DNA of 64,000 bases, from positions 186,001 to 250,000 of the forward strand of contig NC_065536.1 in NCBI RefSeq assembly GCF_932294415.1, given 5' to 3'. The position numbers and the translations under genes are program-made. The notes under the pieces were generated by a model, which worked only from the letters and a program-made list of their open reading frames with translations, had not been told where the DNA came from and did not search any database. Source of the stretch: Quercus robur. Lineage: Eukaryota; Streptophyta; Magnoliopsida; Fagales; Fagaceae. Each line of letters begins with the position of its first letter. The first letter of the stretch is position 1. Positions 24,391-36,469 of this stretch are shown here, one piece after another.

Positions 24391-25268
24391 TGTTAGGCTC
24401 TAAAAGTTTAAAACAATTGGCAAATCGTGAACACAAACTTGTCTAGATATAGATCCTAGAGTCTATAGGTATTATTAGACAATGTTCAAGGTGATTCAAG
24501 TCAAGATTCAAGAACAAGTAAGCTATAGAAAGAAGATTTCAGAATTTGCCTAGTTCAACCGATCGAGGGTCATATTTGCAGAATTTTAATTAAGCCCAAA
24601 CAGCAATTCAAGCCTATTAAGGATTAGAGTTTCAGATCTACTTCTTCTAGTATATAAAGGAAAACCTAAGCAGGTTTTTATAAGGCTTTCAAAGAGAGAA
24701 GAGTGTGCCTCCTTTGTATTTAGGGTTTTGTACCCAAAATGCTCCATCGTGTCTTTTACCAGTGTTATTCATTGAAGAATCTCAAGATCCGATGTTGTAG
24801 AAGTTGCTGCCTTCTCTAGTCATTAAAGGTATTGATGATCTAAACCTTCAAGGGTGGTCTTGGAGTCACAAACAGGAGAGTTTGTGTTTTTTATCACAAG
24901 TGTGGGTGTTTGTGTTGCAAAAGCCTAATAGAGAAAGAGTCCGTGGATTCAGAGCTTGCACGTGGTCGTTTCAGTAAGTTTTACATGTGGTAACAATATG
25001 ATGTTAGTAGTCTAAGTCTTATTATAAACTTCGATTCTCTATAGTGGATTTGCTTTTTATCTTGAGGATAGTTAGGTTAAATCCTCCTTAGGTTTTTTAC
25101 CGGATTGATTTTCCTTGGTAATCATTTCATTATGTTATTTATTTTCTGCTGCTTTACATGATATGACTTTACTCTTTTAACCTAAATCTGAATAATAAAC
25201 CTAAATATTCACTTGATTAATTAATGAGGTTAAACAATCTAGTTTACAGGGGTCTAAAAACCTAACTA
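24391..25268 (+). mobile_element. LTR of another Copia-type element
   Basis: The block starts TGTTAGGCTC and ends ACCTAACTA, nearly the inverted match TGTTAGG/CCTAACA (final CA changed to TA). TATATAAAGG near 24648 is a TATA box. The primer-binding site TGGTATCAGAGC follows at 25270-25281. Behind it there is only a short ORF (about 25341-25562, a frame containing SVDFFEAYERNLQDFSHSQ), which I do not recognise, and no pol domains. The element is interrupted at 26256 by the next LTR. Confidence 0.65.
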
Positions 25269-25281
25269 GTGGTATCAGAGC

Positions 25282-26255
25282 GGGTTAGCACTTGATTTAG
25301 GTTATTATACCTAGAGTTGATCCTTGATCCTTGTTATCATGGATAATTTTAAGTGTCTTACTATTTTTGATTGTAATGTTTGAATAAAAAGGACACTATT
25401 GTTTCAGTTGATTTTTTTGAGGCTTATGAAAGGAATTTGCAGGATTTCAGTCATTCTCAGAAGATTGGTGCAATCCTTCAAATACACTTTGCTTCACATG
25501 GATTTTCTCCTACAAAGTTGAAGACTCGTGCTATATGGGTGAGAATAGACTTGCTCTGGTGAGTGTTACTTACTTGTCCCTGATTTAATTCTTTCAATTA
25601 TTTGTGGACATGTTTTCTTTTAGTTTTTGGTTGTTTTATTTTCTTAGATTGTTTTGATTACTCAAGAATCCAAAAACATTGAAATTTAAAAAAAAAAATA
25701 CAAAAATATTTTATTTTGTTTCTTTTTTTTTTTTTTTTTTTTTGGATGACATGAATTATAATATCTCTCTCTTGATTTAGAACATGCTTGACATTGTAGA
25801 GAAACTTGAATAGTATGTGTTATATAAGTGCTAAGCTATTTTTGATTTTGTGTGAGTAAGTATGCACTAGTTTGTACATGTACTCAATGGTTAATTAAGA
25901 AATTGATGTTTCTTGTTTGTGTACCCTCTATAGCTTAGTTAAGCACTATCATGGATTGCATTTGCATTTTTAATCACTTAGCATAATGTGTGCTTTTAGT
26001 TTTGGTCATAAAATTTTTTGAAACCAAAATGATTTTTATTTCTTTTGTATTGCACATCATGAATATGTAGTTAGAGTTGGCCATATTATCTTTACATAAA
26101 ATGCCTGTGTACCTTGTTTAGCTTGGATGAGCTTATTTTTCTACACTTTGCTGGTTTTAGCTATGTAGTGCATGTTATGTGGGAGTTGTTTATAGTTTTT
26201 GATCACATGATCTTGATTTTGAAGTCACATGCTATTAGGACATATGTGATTCACT
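25282..26255 (+). mobile_element. Interior remnant of the element with LTR at 24391
   Basis: About 1 kb after the primer-binding site. It holds the unrecognised short ORF ending near 25562, then T-rich non-coding sequence that resembles the tails behind the gag genes nearby. No protease, integrase or reverse transcriptase motif. Confidence 0.4.
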
Positions 26256-27251
26256 TGTTAGGAACATATGTCACTATTTTATGTAATTAGCTAATCCTTT
26301 GAAAAAATGCACTTTATTTGTATTTGGGTAAATCTAGGATGTGTTTAATACTTTAAGAAACTATGTTTCAAGATCAAGTGTTGAAGACATGTAAGTATGT
26401 CCATGAAACAAGCTGAAGAAGTGCTTGTCATTAAAGCTCGATAGCTAGCCATCTATCGAGCTAAAGAAACTGTTCCAGCCCCATGGCTCGATAGCTGCTC
26501 GACAGCAGCTCAACAGATAGGCATCTGTCGAGGTTTATGAAAAACAGAATTTCAGTTCTATTTTGATTCTAATCTATGATTATGTGTTTGAGTTTTCTTT
26601 TCTCATAATCCTAAATATATAAAATGATTATTTTAAGAGCCGTCAAAGTGGACATAAGTTGCACAAGTGTTGAGCAAAGTTTGTTTAAGCAAATTGTGAC
26701 TAGAAACAGAATTTGCCCTAGTTCATTGTTCTTGTAGAAGTTGCTGCGTTTGTGCACCATAGGGTTTTGTGACAAAACATCTTCTTGATCTTTATCGTTG
26801 GGATGAACTGAAAAACTTTGCAGCCAACAACCTTCTCTTGTTGGTGTTTGAAGTCGCGTACTGGGATCCGCGCAATTGGTTAATCACGTACTGGGAGCCG
26901 TGCATTAAAAGGAGAAATTGTCACTACAAAACAAGTCCAATTAGGTATTATGGAAGGGTTCAACTGTAGGTTGGTAAAAGGTACTGAAATTCCTTTACTT
27001 GTAACCGCTTGTAGTGATAATAGTGGAATTTCGAGAGTAGTGACCTTAAAATCACTTAGTGGGGTTTTGCCATGTTAGTTTTACCCATTCGTAAACAAAT
27101 CACCGTGTCAATTTATTTTCCACGGCATATTTAGTTTATTGGTGATTTGTTTGTGCTACCACACGTTTGCATGTTAATTTGATTAATTAATAAACTTGGC
27201 TAATTAATCAATTAATTCATCACAAGGGGTCAATTCGTTTTTGGCCAATCA
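26256..27251 (+). mobile_element. 5' LTR of gag-only element A
   Basis: The block starts TGTTAGGAACATATG and ends TTTTGGCCAATCA. It is homologous to the minus-strand LTR at 44580-45518: both have TGTTAGG near the start, TAGCTAATCCTTTGA or its equivalent, an array of CTCGATAG/CTATCGAG words (here 26438-26545), and TTGATTAATTA stretches near the end. Confidence 0.75.
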
Positions 27252-27253
27252 AG

Positions 27254-27265
27254 TGGTATCAGAGC
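27254..27265 (+). other. Primer-binding site of element A
   Basis: TGGTATCAGAGC, a perfect 12-base match to the usual initiator tRNA-Met priming site, 2 bp after the LTR. Confidence 0.85.
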
Positions 27266-27324
27266 AGGCACACTCTAATTAGGTTTTAATCTTTGATGTG
27301 TTGATCCATTGACACCTGTTTGTC

Positions 27325-28363
27325 ATAGATAGAGGACAGTCTTTAATCATACCTCCTTTATTTGATGGCACTAACTATGCATATTGGAAAGTACGCATGA
27401 GAGCTGTCTTGCAGTCTCTAGATGAGAAGGTGTGGCAAGTTGTTAAGATAGGTTGGACCAAGCCAAAGGAAGCATCGGCCGATTGGGAAAAAGCTAAGAT
27501 CAAGGCAGCATACTTCAACAGCAAAACATTAAATGCTTTGTTCAGCGCAGTCACTAATGAGGAATTCAAGAAGATATCCTCTACCGAAACTGCTAAGGAA
27601 TCATGGACTATTCTCTAGACAACCTATGAAGGAACTAAGGCTGTCTAGGATTCGAAGTTTTAGAGGCTTAATACAAGTTTCGAAGAGATTAAGATGGAGG
27701 AAGATGAGTTGTTCGATGAGTTCTATGCCAAACTCAAGGACATAGTGAACTCAGCTTTCAATCTTGGGGAAACCATTACTAAACCCAAGATTGTGAGAAA
27801 GGTGCTCAGATCTCTACCCAAGAGATTCCATGCTTAGTCAGCAGAAATCTACTTCGGATCGAACCGGTTTAGGGTATGATTTCTCTTCTCCTAGTATTGT
27901 TTCTGCTAGTACTACTGTTTTTGTTCCTCCTACTAATAATGTTGAAATTGAGAACAATGTAGTTAAAAATGAATTAGTTAGTGAGAACTTAGACAAGGGT
28001 AAATCTATCCTATAAGCACCCCCTAAACAGGATAAGAAAGATGTTAAAAACCCTAAAGCTATGAAGGCTAACTCTCAAAAGCCTAAACAAAAGAAGCAAC
28101 ATCTCTATCATCATTGTGGAGTTGCCGATCATACTCGACCAAATTGCTATAAGTGGCTAACCACTCAACAGAGCAATGGCATGATAGCATCTAGAAGTCA
28201 GAATCCGCGTCAATCCTCTCTTGCTCCCCTTGGAGATCTTCTCAAAACCCTCATGTTCCTTTCGAACTTGAACAATTTCAATTCTTTCCCCTCACCACCG
28301 ATTCAAGGGTTTAATCAAAGGAAAGGTTCTTCCAAGGTGTGAAAGGAAAAGGGCTCCAAGTGA
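27325..28363 (+). pseudogene. Broken Copia-type gag of element A, no pol
   Basis: The frame begins at ATA where sister copies have ATG (IDRGQSLIIPPLFDGTN). It continues with YAYWKVRMRAVL, ALFSAVTNEEFKKIS, ESWTIL, FEEIKMEEDELFDEFY, KIVRKVLRSLPKRFHA, a long deletion, then KGKSIL and a zinc knuckle HHCGVADHTRPNCYKW in which the first cysteine is replaced by histidine. It ends WKEKGSK* in the sister copy. Here the W codon is TGA. Several stops (after WTIL and TYEGTKAV, and after KGKSIL) break it. It ends without protease or polymerase, exactly where the copy at 42581 ends. Confidence 0.85.
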
Positions 28364-29430
28364 TTCTATCACTTTCTTCTCTCCCTTTGTGTTTTTGTGT
28401 TTGCATAAATTGTTTGTTTTATTTTTGTTTTGAGTCAGTCTAGTTTTATGCTTTGCTTTGTTTAACATGTTTTTGTTTGTTTTTTTTTTTTTTTTCAATT
28501 TTGTTTGTTTTTCACATAAAATTAAAAAAAATTGAAAAATCAGAAAAATACAAAAACAGTGTGTGTTTTTGTGTACATTGGTACTTGTGTACCTTGGATG
28601 ACCATTAAAATAAAGTTTTCTAAATTTTGTATCTTTTGTAACTTAAATGAACATCTCTATGCACAACTAAGCAAGTAAGCTTTATGGCTTGTGTTTGTGA
28701 TAAGTAAGGTTAGTGATCTCTTGTACTTAACACTCATATCACACTTTTTGAAAGGAAGTACTAGAAAATCCTAAGAGAAAGGCATAAATAACCATCTCAC
28801 CACTATTGCCCGCCAATCATAAATGACATTTGTGTGCTTCGGCATAGTGAAAATGGAATGTCAAATGCTTAACATAATCGAGTATTTCTTTTCTCTCTCT
28901 TATATGCCCATGCATGCTTTGCTTAAAAAGAAAAATATGCAAATAAAAATAAAAAGCAAAAAAATCAAAATGCTTTAAATATGATTGCAAGCATGTATTC
29001 TAGGAAATGTAGGAGTTATAGGATGTACCTCGAAGGTGATAGTCCCTATCAAACAGGTATGATTGTGTGTGAGTTAAAGTGATTTTCTCATATCTCAAAT
29101 CGTCATAACATGTATACACTTATGCAATCTTGTGATGTTTTTCACACACAATACGTAACACTCTTTGCTACTCTTGATACATGTGCAAGTAAAATGTGAT
29201 TTGGCCATCACAAGGTTTTACATGTGTTAATGTATGCTTACTAAACTGTCTTGACTTGTTTTTGAAATATAAAATTGGTTAGACTTGTTTAGTGTGTGTG
29301 TGTGTGCGCTTCAAATTGTTGTTGAGAGATTATTTTGAAAGCTTAAAATGTTGATTGGATCCATGGTTGAGTTGCATGCTTGATTGCATTCATGTTTTTC
29401 CCTTCTTGAAAAACTGTTTTTAAGCAAACT
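28364..29430 (+). mobile_element. Non-coding tail of element A
   Basis: This region matches, in the same order, the non-coding tail behind the gag of element B (42580 down to about 41940): TGTGTACCTTGGATG, ATGCACAACTAA, AATCCTAAGAGAAAGGC, ATAAATAACCATCTCACCAC and AAAAATATGCAAATAA are shared. It has no ORF of note. No 3' LTR matching 26256-27251 follows. Confidence 0.65.
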
Positions 29431-29720
29431 CAACACCTGGGTATCTGTCGAGATCTTAAGTTGTTTCTTATCACAATCTCAACACCTTCTCAATATCTAT
29501 GTGGATCGATCGAGAAAGTTCCTAGATCCTCGATAGCTTTTCGACAACTGGTGGATCGATCGAGCTTCTTTAGCCTTTTGTTGATTTGTCCCACGATAGA
29601 TCCTCGACAATTGCATTTGTCGACGCTTTGTTTTCTTGACACCTGGCTTGACAGATGTCTCGACACCTCTCGACACCTCTATCTGTCGAGATTTACTAAA
29701 CCTCTATATATAGGTTCTAT
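29431..29720 (+). repeat. TCGAG/CGATAG motif array before a TATA box
   Basis: About 260 bp densely carry short related words: TCTGTCGAGATC, GGATCGATCGAG (twice), CTCGATAGC, GTCGACG, TCTCGACACC (twice) and ATCTGTCGAGAT. They stop just before CTATATATAGG at 29702-29712, which reads as a TATA box. The layout resembles an LTR U3 region. Related arrays lie at 26438-26545 and 45258-45335. Confidence 0.55.
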
Positions 29721-30244
29721 GCGATCCAACTCTCATTTCTCTTGATCTCTCTCTCGATAGCTTTGTCTCTTCACCTCCCAAATCACTCTCTCACTCCAAA
29801 CCTCTTTCCTAAATGATTTTTAAGCATTTTCAAGGTTTTCTCTTCAGTTGGTATGCCTCTTTTCTCTTATTTACATGCATTTCATGTTGTGAAACCTAGG
29901 TTTTGGGGTTTTTGAAAAATTTTAGGGTTTTTCAAAATTGATGAGTTATTGTTGAAATTTTGGGATGGGTTTTTGCTTAAATGAGTTTAAAATCTCATGC
30001 TTTACATCACATAAGTATTATAACAGTATTATCATGCATTTAGATGTGTGCAAATTGATTGTGTGCTGGTAGGATTGGATTAGGCTGAGCCTATGATGCA
30101 ATTTCTTTTGCATGTCACATGTTCATGCATTTCCCATGCATACGTACTCTATTTTCAATATACTTGCTATATTTGAAATGTGTTGGGACTTTTTCTTATT
30201 GTCTCTCTCTCGCCCTCTCTTTTCTGTTTACGTTAGTTGTGTCT

Positions 30245-30558
30245 ATGGCACATAAACGTAAGTCTGCTCTGTCCCAGAACCCTCTTCATTTCGGGTCATC
30301 GTCTTCATCTGATCCTACTCCCTCTTCTATTCGGTTCCATGATGAGGATGCCCGAAATGACTTCTTGGAGAACTTTTCTCGACGAGGTGTTCATTCGGAA
30401 TGTCGAGTCATTTTGACGGACTTTGCCGACACTGACCTACCCGATTCATTCACAGTCGAGGTTGGGAGTCACTGTGTGACATCCCGGTCACATGTCCTTC
30501 CATGCTGATCCAAGAGTTTTACTCCAACATGCGTGGAATTGATTCTTCAGTACAATGA
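30245..30558 (+). pseudogene. Fragment of a putative plant transposon protein
   Basis: The frame starts MAHKRKSALSQNP and runs through FHDEDARNDFLENFSRRGVH, SECRVILTDFADTDLP. A frameshift then leads to HSRGWESLCDIPVTCPS and IQEFYSNMRGID before a stop. These phrases are typical of the PF20167 putative plant transposon protein found in many non-autonomous plant LTR elements. The gene is cut off at an inverted-repeat junction followed by an antisense LINE. It lies on the same strand as the gag of element A, 1.9 kb downstream, with no LTR of element A between. Confidence 0.65.
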
Positions 30559-30562
30559 TCCA

Positions 30563-30711
30563 GGACTTTATAGAAAAATTAGAATACTGGCCAAACCGTT
30601 TGCGTAGATTTTTCATGTCTAGCTTCCTGGTATTCTAATCAACAAAAGCCAGACACGAAAAATCTAGAAATTTTTTATTGATCAACTAAAGAATTACTCT
30701 CTATAAAGTCC
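30563..30711. repeat. Nested inverted repeats at a rearrangement junction
   Basis: Three sets of inverted arms overlap: GGACTTTATAG (30563-30573) with CTATAAAGTCC (30701-30711), ATTAGAATACTGG (30578-30590) with a near match at 30626-30639, and a 21-bp pair (30605-30625 with 30646-30666, mismatched at two or three positions) around AGATTTTTC. They sit exactly where the PF20167 fragment ends and the LINE begins. Confidence 0.7.
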
Positions 30712-33354
30712 GAGAAAGCAAATATAGCCGGGCCAAACGACTCGCAGCCAAGCCTTTCACTAAGGTACGTAATGATATTGAAATCATCTACTACGCACCT
30801 AAGACAACTCCTCCCACAAAGAAGCCCGCTAACCATCATCATTGGGGACATACACAGCTGTACAAGCCCAAACAAAGTCATCCACCACTCCTCTCAATAA
30901 GACACTGGCAAAAAACTGTCTAGCAATTACAACCAATTTTTCAAAAACCCTCTATTCCCAAATTAGCAAGACCCCTCCCAAGGTCTGCTTAGCGTTCAAA
31001 ACAGCCCAATCAGTGAAAGGAATCCCCCATAAACTCCGAACGAAAGTAACATCAGTAGAAGATACTTTCGTTTCTTGAAAACATACAATATCGTACTTCC
31101 AATCTTTTAAAAGATTCTTACATACCTCTCTCTTTCGGGGATTGTTAAGCCCTCTTACATTCCATGAAAGTAGTCATAAAGTCATTTACAACTACCAACA
31201 ACCCCCACAACAGTCGAAGAAACTTTGCTCCTACTCTTAGATGAGACACCGTTGTAATTAACATTAGAGATAAGCCCCTTAATTAAGCTCCCTCAGACCT
31301 CGTGATCCTGAATTTGCAGGATGCTTGGCACCCCAACTTCAATCACCTTAAGACACTCCTGTTCCAAAAGGCAAAACAGAGCCAAGCATTGAGCTTCGTG
31401 TTTCACAATAGGGAAACCCACCAATTTACAGAAATTTTTCATCAACTGGGACACCCAGTTCAAAGGTGGCCTTGACTCTAACACCTGAGTTCCTTCTGGA
31501 GAGTCTTGAACCAGCACCAATTCTCTGAGATCATTGGGTTCCCACCGAGACAGAGGGTCACACTCCAACACACAAAAATCTTTCTCTTCACAACCACAAG
31601 TCTAAAATTCTTTCTCTAAAGGTAAATCAACTAAATAATTACTCTCTTCACAAGTCTGAAATTCCCCCACAAAATCCACTGATCTTTGTAGCGTCGTTTC
31701 ATCATGGTGATTACTCCTCTGTACTACTTCATGAACTTCCTTTTCCACTAACTCATCTTCAACCCCATTTCCCAAGTCGGAGAGAGGAGAAAATCGATTT
31801 TGAACCACCCAAGGATTCCGATCAATGATCTACGACACTACATTTCGACCTGGGGCCTCAAACACCGCCATCGCCGAGCTAACCACCCTAACACCAGTGG
31901 ACCCAGGGTCATCGAAGTTTGAGCCCAGAGCAAAAACAGCCGTATTGGCGCCGAGAACCACAGCGGCAGAGCTCCTACTTAACGCCGGGGCTTTTTCGGT
32001 CACTGGATCTGCTAAGGCTCTCATCGGGAAGGAAGTGTGAAGCTCCGAAGCTTGATCAAAGCTGAATATCGGCAAGAAGACTGCCGTTGGAACCTCAAGC
32101 ATCACTGTTGACTTCATCAGTGGCTTAGATCTCTTGCCCACCACTCTCTCGTTTTGAAAACATGTCACACTCACCCAAGTCAAGAGGATAAGAGATCTCC
32201 CCTTGGGCTTTACCTCTTTGGTCAACTACATGGGCTTTATCAAGCCCAGATACACTTTTTAACAAACCAGACCCACTATAATTGGACTTCTGATGAGCAT
32301 CTGGGTTCATCCAAGTAGCCACACGTTTTCCCCCAACTGATTTAGACACCCTCAGCACCAACTTAGCAGAAGTCAACTCAAACTTAAACTCACACATGGG
32401 TCTGCTATTTATAGAAGAAACAGCAACCACAGTATCACTCTTCAACACATTAAGTCCCGAATTAGCTCTAGAAAATTCAAATTTCCTTAACTTTCGCTGA
32501 TTACTGATCTTGACAGATTTTTTCCCAACTTGTCCACCACCATCCAACGGACCACCACCACCAGCTTCATCAAAGGTCCTCCCTTTCACCCAAATGGTGT
32601 TTGAACCAGCTAGGAAACTATCTAATTTTTTAGAAAACAAGCGCCAGCTAGACTAGTTTGTGCTCGCAGGTACCATAACCCAACCACGACGAGCTCCACC
32701 ATAATACACTGCTATCTCCACAAAAATATCTACCTTATTCAACCTTCCCCGGAATTCAAAAAACTTATTATGAACTCTATATCTTTTGCACAAGAACTCC
32801 TTTCCTAGAACCCAATCACAAATATCAGCAAAACAAGAAAGAATCCATTCCAAACCCTTACGACCCATCCACACGGAACTTTTAATATTCTGACGACATT
32901 CATGAATAGCATAAGAATCAACCCACTCGCCATCAAACGAGAAAGAAAAGGTTTTGGAGTCTATGTGAAAAGAACCATTACTGCCCTCTTTGCCCTAAGG
33001 AGAAAGTTTAAGGGCTGAAATAGGGGGAGGCAATTTTATAGTAAGAGGTGTGGGTGATGTTGTGGTGGTTGGTTTAGGCCATAGCGGTGGTTGTAAAGGC
33101 AGGTCTGAAGGAGGTGGGTTGAACAGAGTAGAAGAATGAGGTGTACAAAAGGAATGAAAAGGAAAAAAAAAAAACCAAAAGATGAGGGGAATGGGAACGG
33201 AGATGGAAAGAAACCAATGAGTGGAGGAGGTGGCTGGTTGAAAGGCAGTGGAAGAGAGGGGAGCAGTCGAGGGAAAGGTGTTGGCTGAGTGGTAGTGAGG
33301 GAGGGGTGTAGCTGTCACTATGAAGGGTAGGGAGGATCTATTTGTGAAAGCCAC
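30675..33354 (-). mobile_element. Antisense LINE: ORF1 and endonuclease part, no RT
   Basis: Minus-strand frames read in order as the 5' part of a plant L1-type LINE. 33354-32995 is a Pro/Ser/Thr-rich start. 32874-32125 holds SVWMGRKGLEWIL, FFEFRGRLNKV and YYGGARRGWVMVPAS, an ORF1-type region. 31808-31293 is a linker. About 31160-30675 has the start of an endonuclease domain (CFQETKVS, WGIPF, VVDDFNIIRY-like and SNSLVDQ phrases). Stop codons and frameshifts occur. The element stops inside the endonuclease domain at 30675. Reverse transcriptase and poly(A) are missing, the opposite of the usual 5' truncation, so a later deletion or rearrangement removed the 3' part. Confidence 0.75.
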
Positions 33355-33360
33355 CTAGAA

Positions 33361-33894
33361 TGTCATTTGGTGAATAACACTTTGAAGTAACTTCCAATTA
33401 AACTCCTTGATGGAAGGAGTGTTAAAGAGAACAAAAACTACTTCCTAATTGAATAATTAAAAATTTTCCTTCACCACCTTGGCAAGCTTTATAAACATGC
33501 AAGAAACATCTAGAAATCCTACTAAAAAAGGGCTAATCTTCACCACCTGTTTTACAATGCATGTTAAACCTCGCTTGAACCCTCTGACATTCAGCCTATG
33601 TTTGTCTTTTCTATACTTTCTTTCTTCAAAAATATATTGCACAATCCCAACTGTGAACAAATAAGTAAATCACAGCCACAATAACTGAGCCAAACACCAC
33701 ATCATTTTTGCTCATATGCTCAATTTTTTTCAAAATTAGCACTCTTATTCTTACTAAATTCTAAGATTTCTTAGGTAACCCACTGAAGCATTGTTTTATT
33801 TTAATACTCTTCACATGTAAACAATCACTCAAACTTGTTTTCATAACTCATGTTTGTGTCATAACTCATAGTTTTCTTAGCCTTGCAACCCATT

Positions 33895-33925
<31 letters not shown>

Positions 33926-36469
33926 CTGGTAGTAGTAATTTTTTTGGATATGGGTTCTCATTTAAACTCTAATTTTCTTTTCTAAGAAATGCTTCCTTAT
34001 CTGTACATATCCAATTGTGTTTTTTGGATAAGCAATAAGTAGTTCAAAATTCCTAGTTATCATGCTTTTCATAGGAATGACCCATCAAATTGTTCAAAAA
34101 GTTTTTCATAGGTACAAACCATAGTAGAAAATTACGAAAGCAGTAAATGATAATAAACCAAAATACAAAACTCAAACAATATGATCTATTCAAACAAAAA
34201 ACTATAATAACTCTTTACATTGGAATGGTAAAGGTTGAGCATAAGAAAATAAATTCATAGCTATTAATAATTATAGATATAAACACATTCAAAACTTTGT
34301 TTTTAAAAAATTCAATGACAGGAAATTACCAAAGGCCACAGATATAACAAAAATGGGACGATGATCATTTGACAATCCCAACTTTTTTTTACAAATCAAA
34401 TAGAAGAAGCAAATTAAAAGGAAGCAAAAACTTACAAAAAGATTTAAGTTTGGCGGCTTTTCAGCAACAATTGCATGATGGTAATCTTGCCTACCATATC
34501 CACTTTTGGGTGTTTAAAACTTTTTTCTACACGTACACATCAATAATACTATCAATCTTAACTTTGGAGCAAATAGCAGATCACTAATTTTGTTAGTCCA
34601 TGAATGTAAGAATTTACAAATAAAATAAAAACTAAACTTCTAGCTTACTATTGTCATAAGGTAAGGCAGTATTTATAACGTTTGAATTAATATCAATATC
34701 AATCGATCGTTTTTATTACTAATGTCATAAATAATGACATGGTGTGTCTTTATAAAGGATGGTTGAACATAATTCTTTAGAATACAGCTCCTAATCTACA
34801 AATGAAAATATTAACTACAAAATAAGATCATTCTTATCTAATTAAAATCATTATAGAAGGAAAAAAAGAATAATTGTTTATAATATTTAGCTTTCTACAT
34901 CAAATAGGGAAATAAACACCAAACAACAAATTTAATTTAGAAAACAATAAAGCTTCTATGAGAAATTCCATAAAATGTAGTCTAAATTTTCTAGATTTAG
35001 TCTATCAACTACTCAAAACACATAGATTTTAGAAATATATATATTGGGCAGTGTTGGTGTAGTAATCTAAAACTTTTTCTTATCTTTCTTACTCTCTCTC
35101 TCTCTCTCTCCCCTTCAATCTCCTCTATCTCCCTCGCTTGCTAATCTGGCATCAAGCTACTATCCCAACTCTTATAACCTGCATTTAGTAGGTAAAATTT
35201 TCTGAGTTGATTTCCATAGTATTTTCAAATTCCATCACTTCTTCTAGACTGATCTTTGTGCTTGACATCACCCTCTGTTGCAAAAAATATTCTGACCTCA
35301 CTATAAACCTCCCTTGAGAATTTATTATCCACATAATCTTATCTGGTGTATTCCTTATTGAGTCAAGATTTTAACAATGGGTTGGGTAAGTACACTTTGG
35401 GGTGTAACAAAAATGTAGTTACCATTACCATTAGAACAATATTTTTAACGTAAAGACCATTAATTACATGAAGTTGGGTTGATGTTTGGATAGAAAATGC
35501 CTGAGAAGTTCTTGGAGGACTGTCAGCTATGAAAAAAAAAAAAAAACTTAGGGATTTCATCGAACATGTCGAATGCAATAAAAACAAATATGTAGAACAG
35601 TGCAAATTTTTATCTGCAGTCAAAGAAACCCAAAAATTCAAATCGGGTTCAATTTAGTAACATCATAGATACAACAGCAAACAACTAAACACAGAAATAG
35701 TATCTAAAACAAGAAAACTAACAACATTATGCTGACCTTTTGTGTATGAAGTTGCAGAAACGAAATGAACAAGGCATGAAAAGGGGAAGAGTTTCCTTTT
35801 CTTTTGCCCATTTTTGTTGAACAAATGGCAACAGAGGATGATAACCTTTTTGTTGAGATACAACACCAAATTGATCCATGAAGACCTAAAGAGTAAAGAC
35901 ATACACCCAAAACGAATTGAACCCAAATATCCAAAAAAAAAAAAAAAAAAAAAAACCAAATCTAAGATGGATAATAGATATTAAAAACCATTATAAACCA
36001 AATTCCTAACTCAAAATCGAATCTAAGTCAAAACCTAAATTCAATCCAATCTAATGAAAATACCTAGACCTAAATCATATTTGACCCCAAATTTAAATAA
36101 CAAGAAAACAAAAACCATACCAATGGAGAGTACGGGTCTGATAGAAGTAGATGCGAGATTGTCACCTCAGTTTTTTCCACACTCCACTTTCTATTTCTAA
36201 CCAGATTTCTCTTTCTCGTTCACTCTCCAGTTTCTGCCACAATTCTACACTCCCACGTTTAGATTTAAAAAAACACTCCAATTCCATGGAAATACACTAC
36301 AATTTATCTAATAACCCTTCTTCTTCTCTAATGACCCAGATAGCAAGCCAAAAAAAAATTAAAAAAAAAACAAAATATGAAACTGAAATTCATGAAAGCA
36401 AAGGAACAACCTAGAAACTGAAAATTCCTAATAACAATTTAGTTAGAATTTGATACAAAACCTAGAAAT
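33361..36469. other. Intergenic, nothing recognised
   Basis: AT-rich sequence with homopolymer runs (33896-33919 A, 35940-35955 A) and a CT run near 35091-35111. A minus-strand ORF at 33660-33457 has no domain I know. I cannot support any gene here. Confidence 0.4.

Noticed and set aside
21110-30560. Endogenous pararetrovirus or other integrated virus
   Set aside because: All coding remnants are Copia-type gag or plant transposon ORFs with LTRs and initiator-Met primer sites. No movement protein, coat protein or viral polymerase motif was seen.
32995-33354. 119-residue Pro/Ser-rich minus-strand ORF as a host gene
   Set aside because: It is the start of the LINE ORF1 region that continues downstream, so it is not a separate gene.
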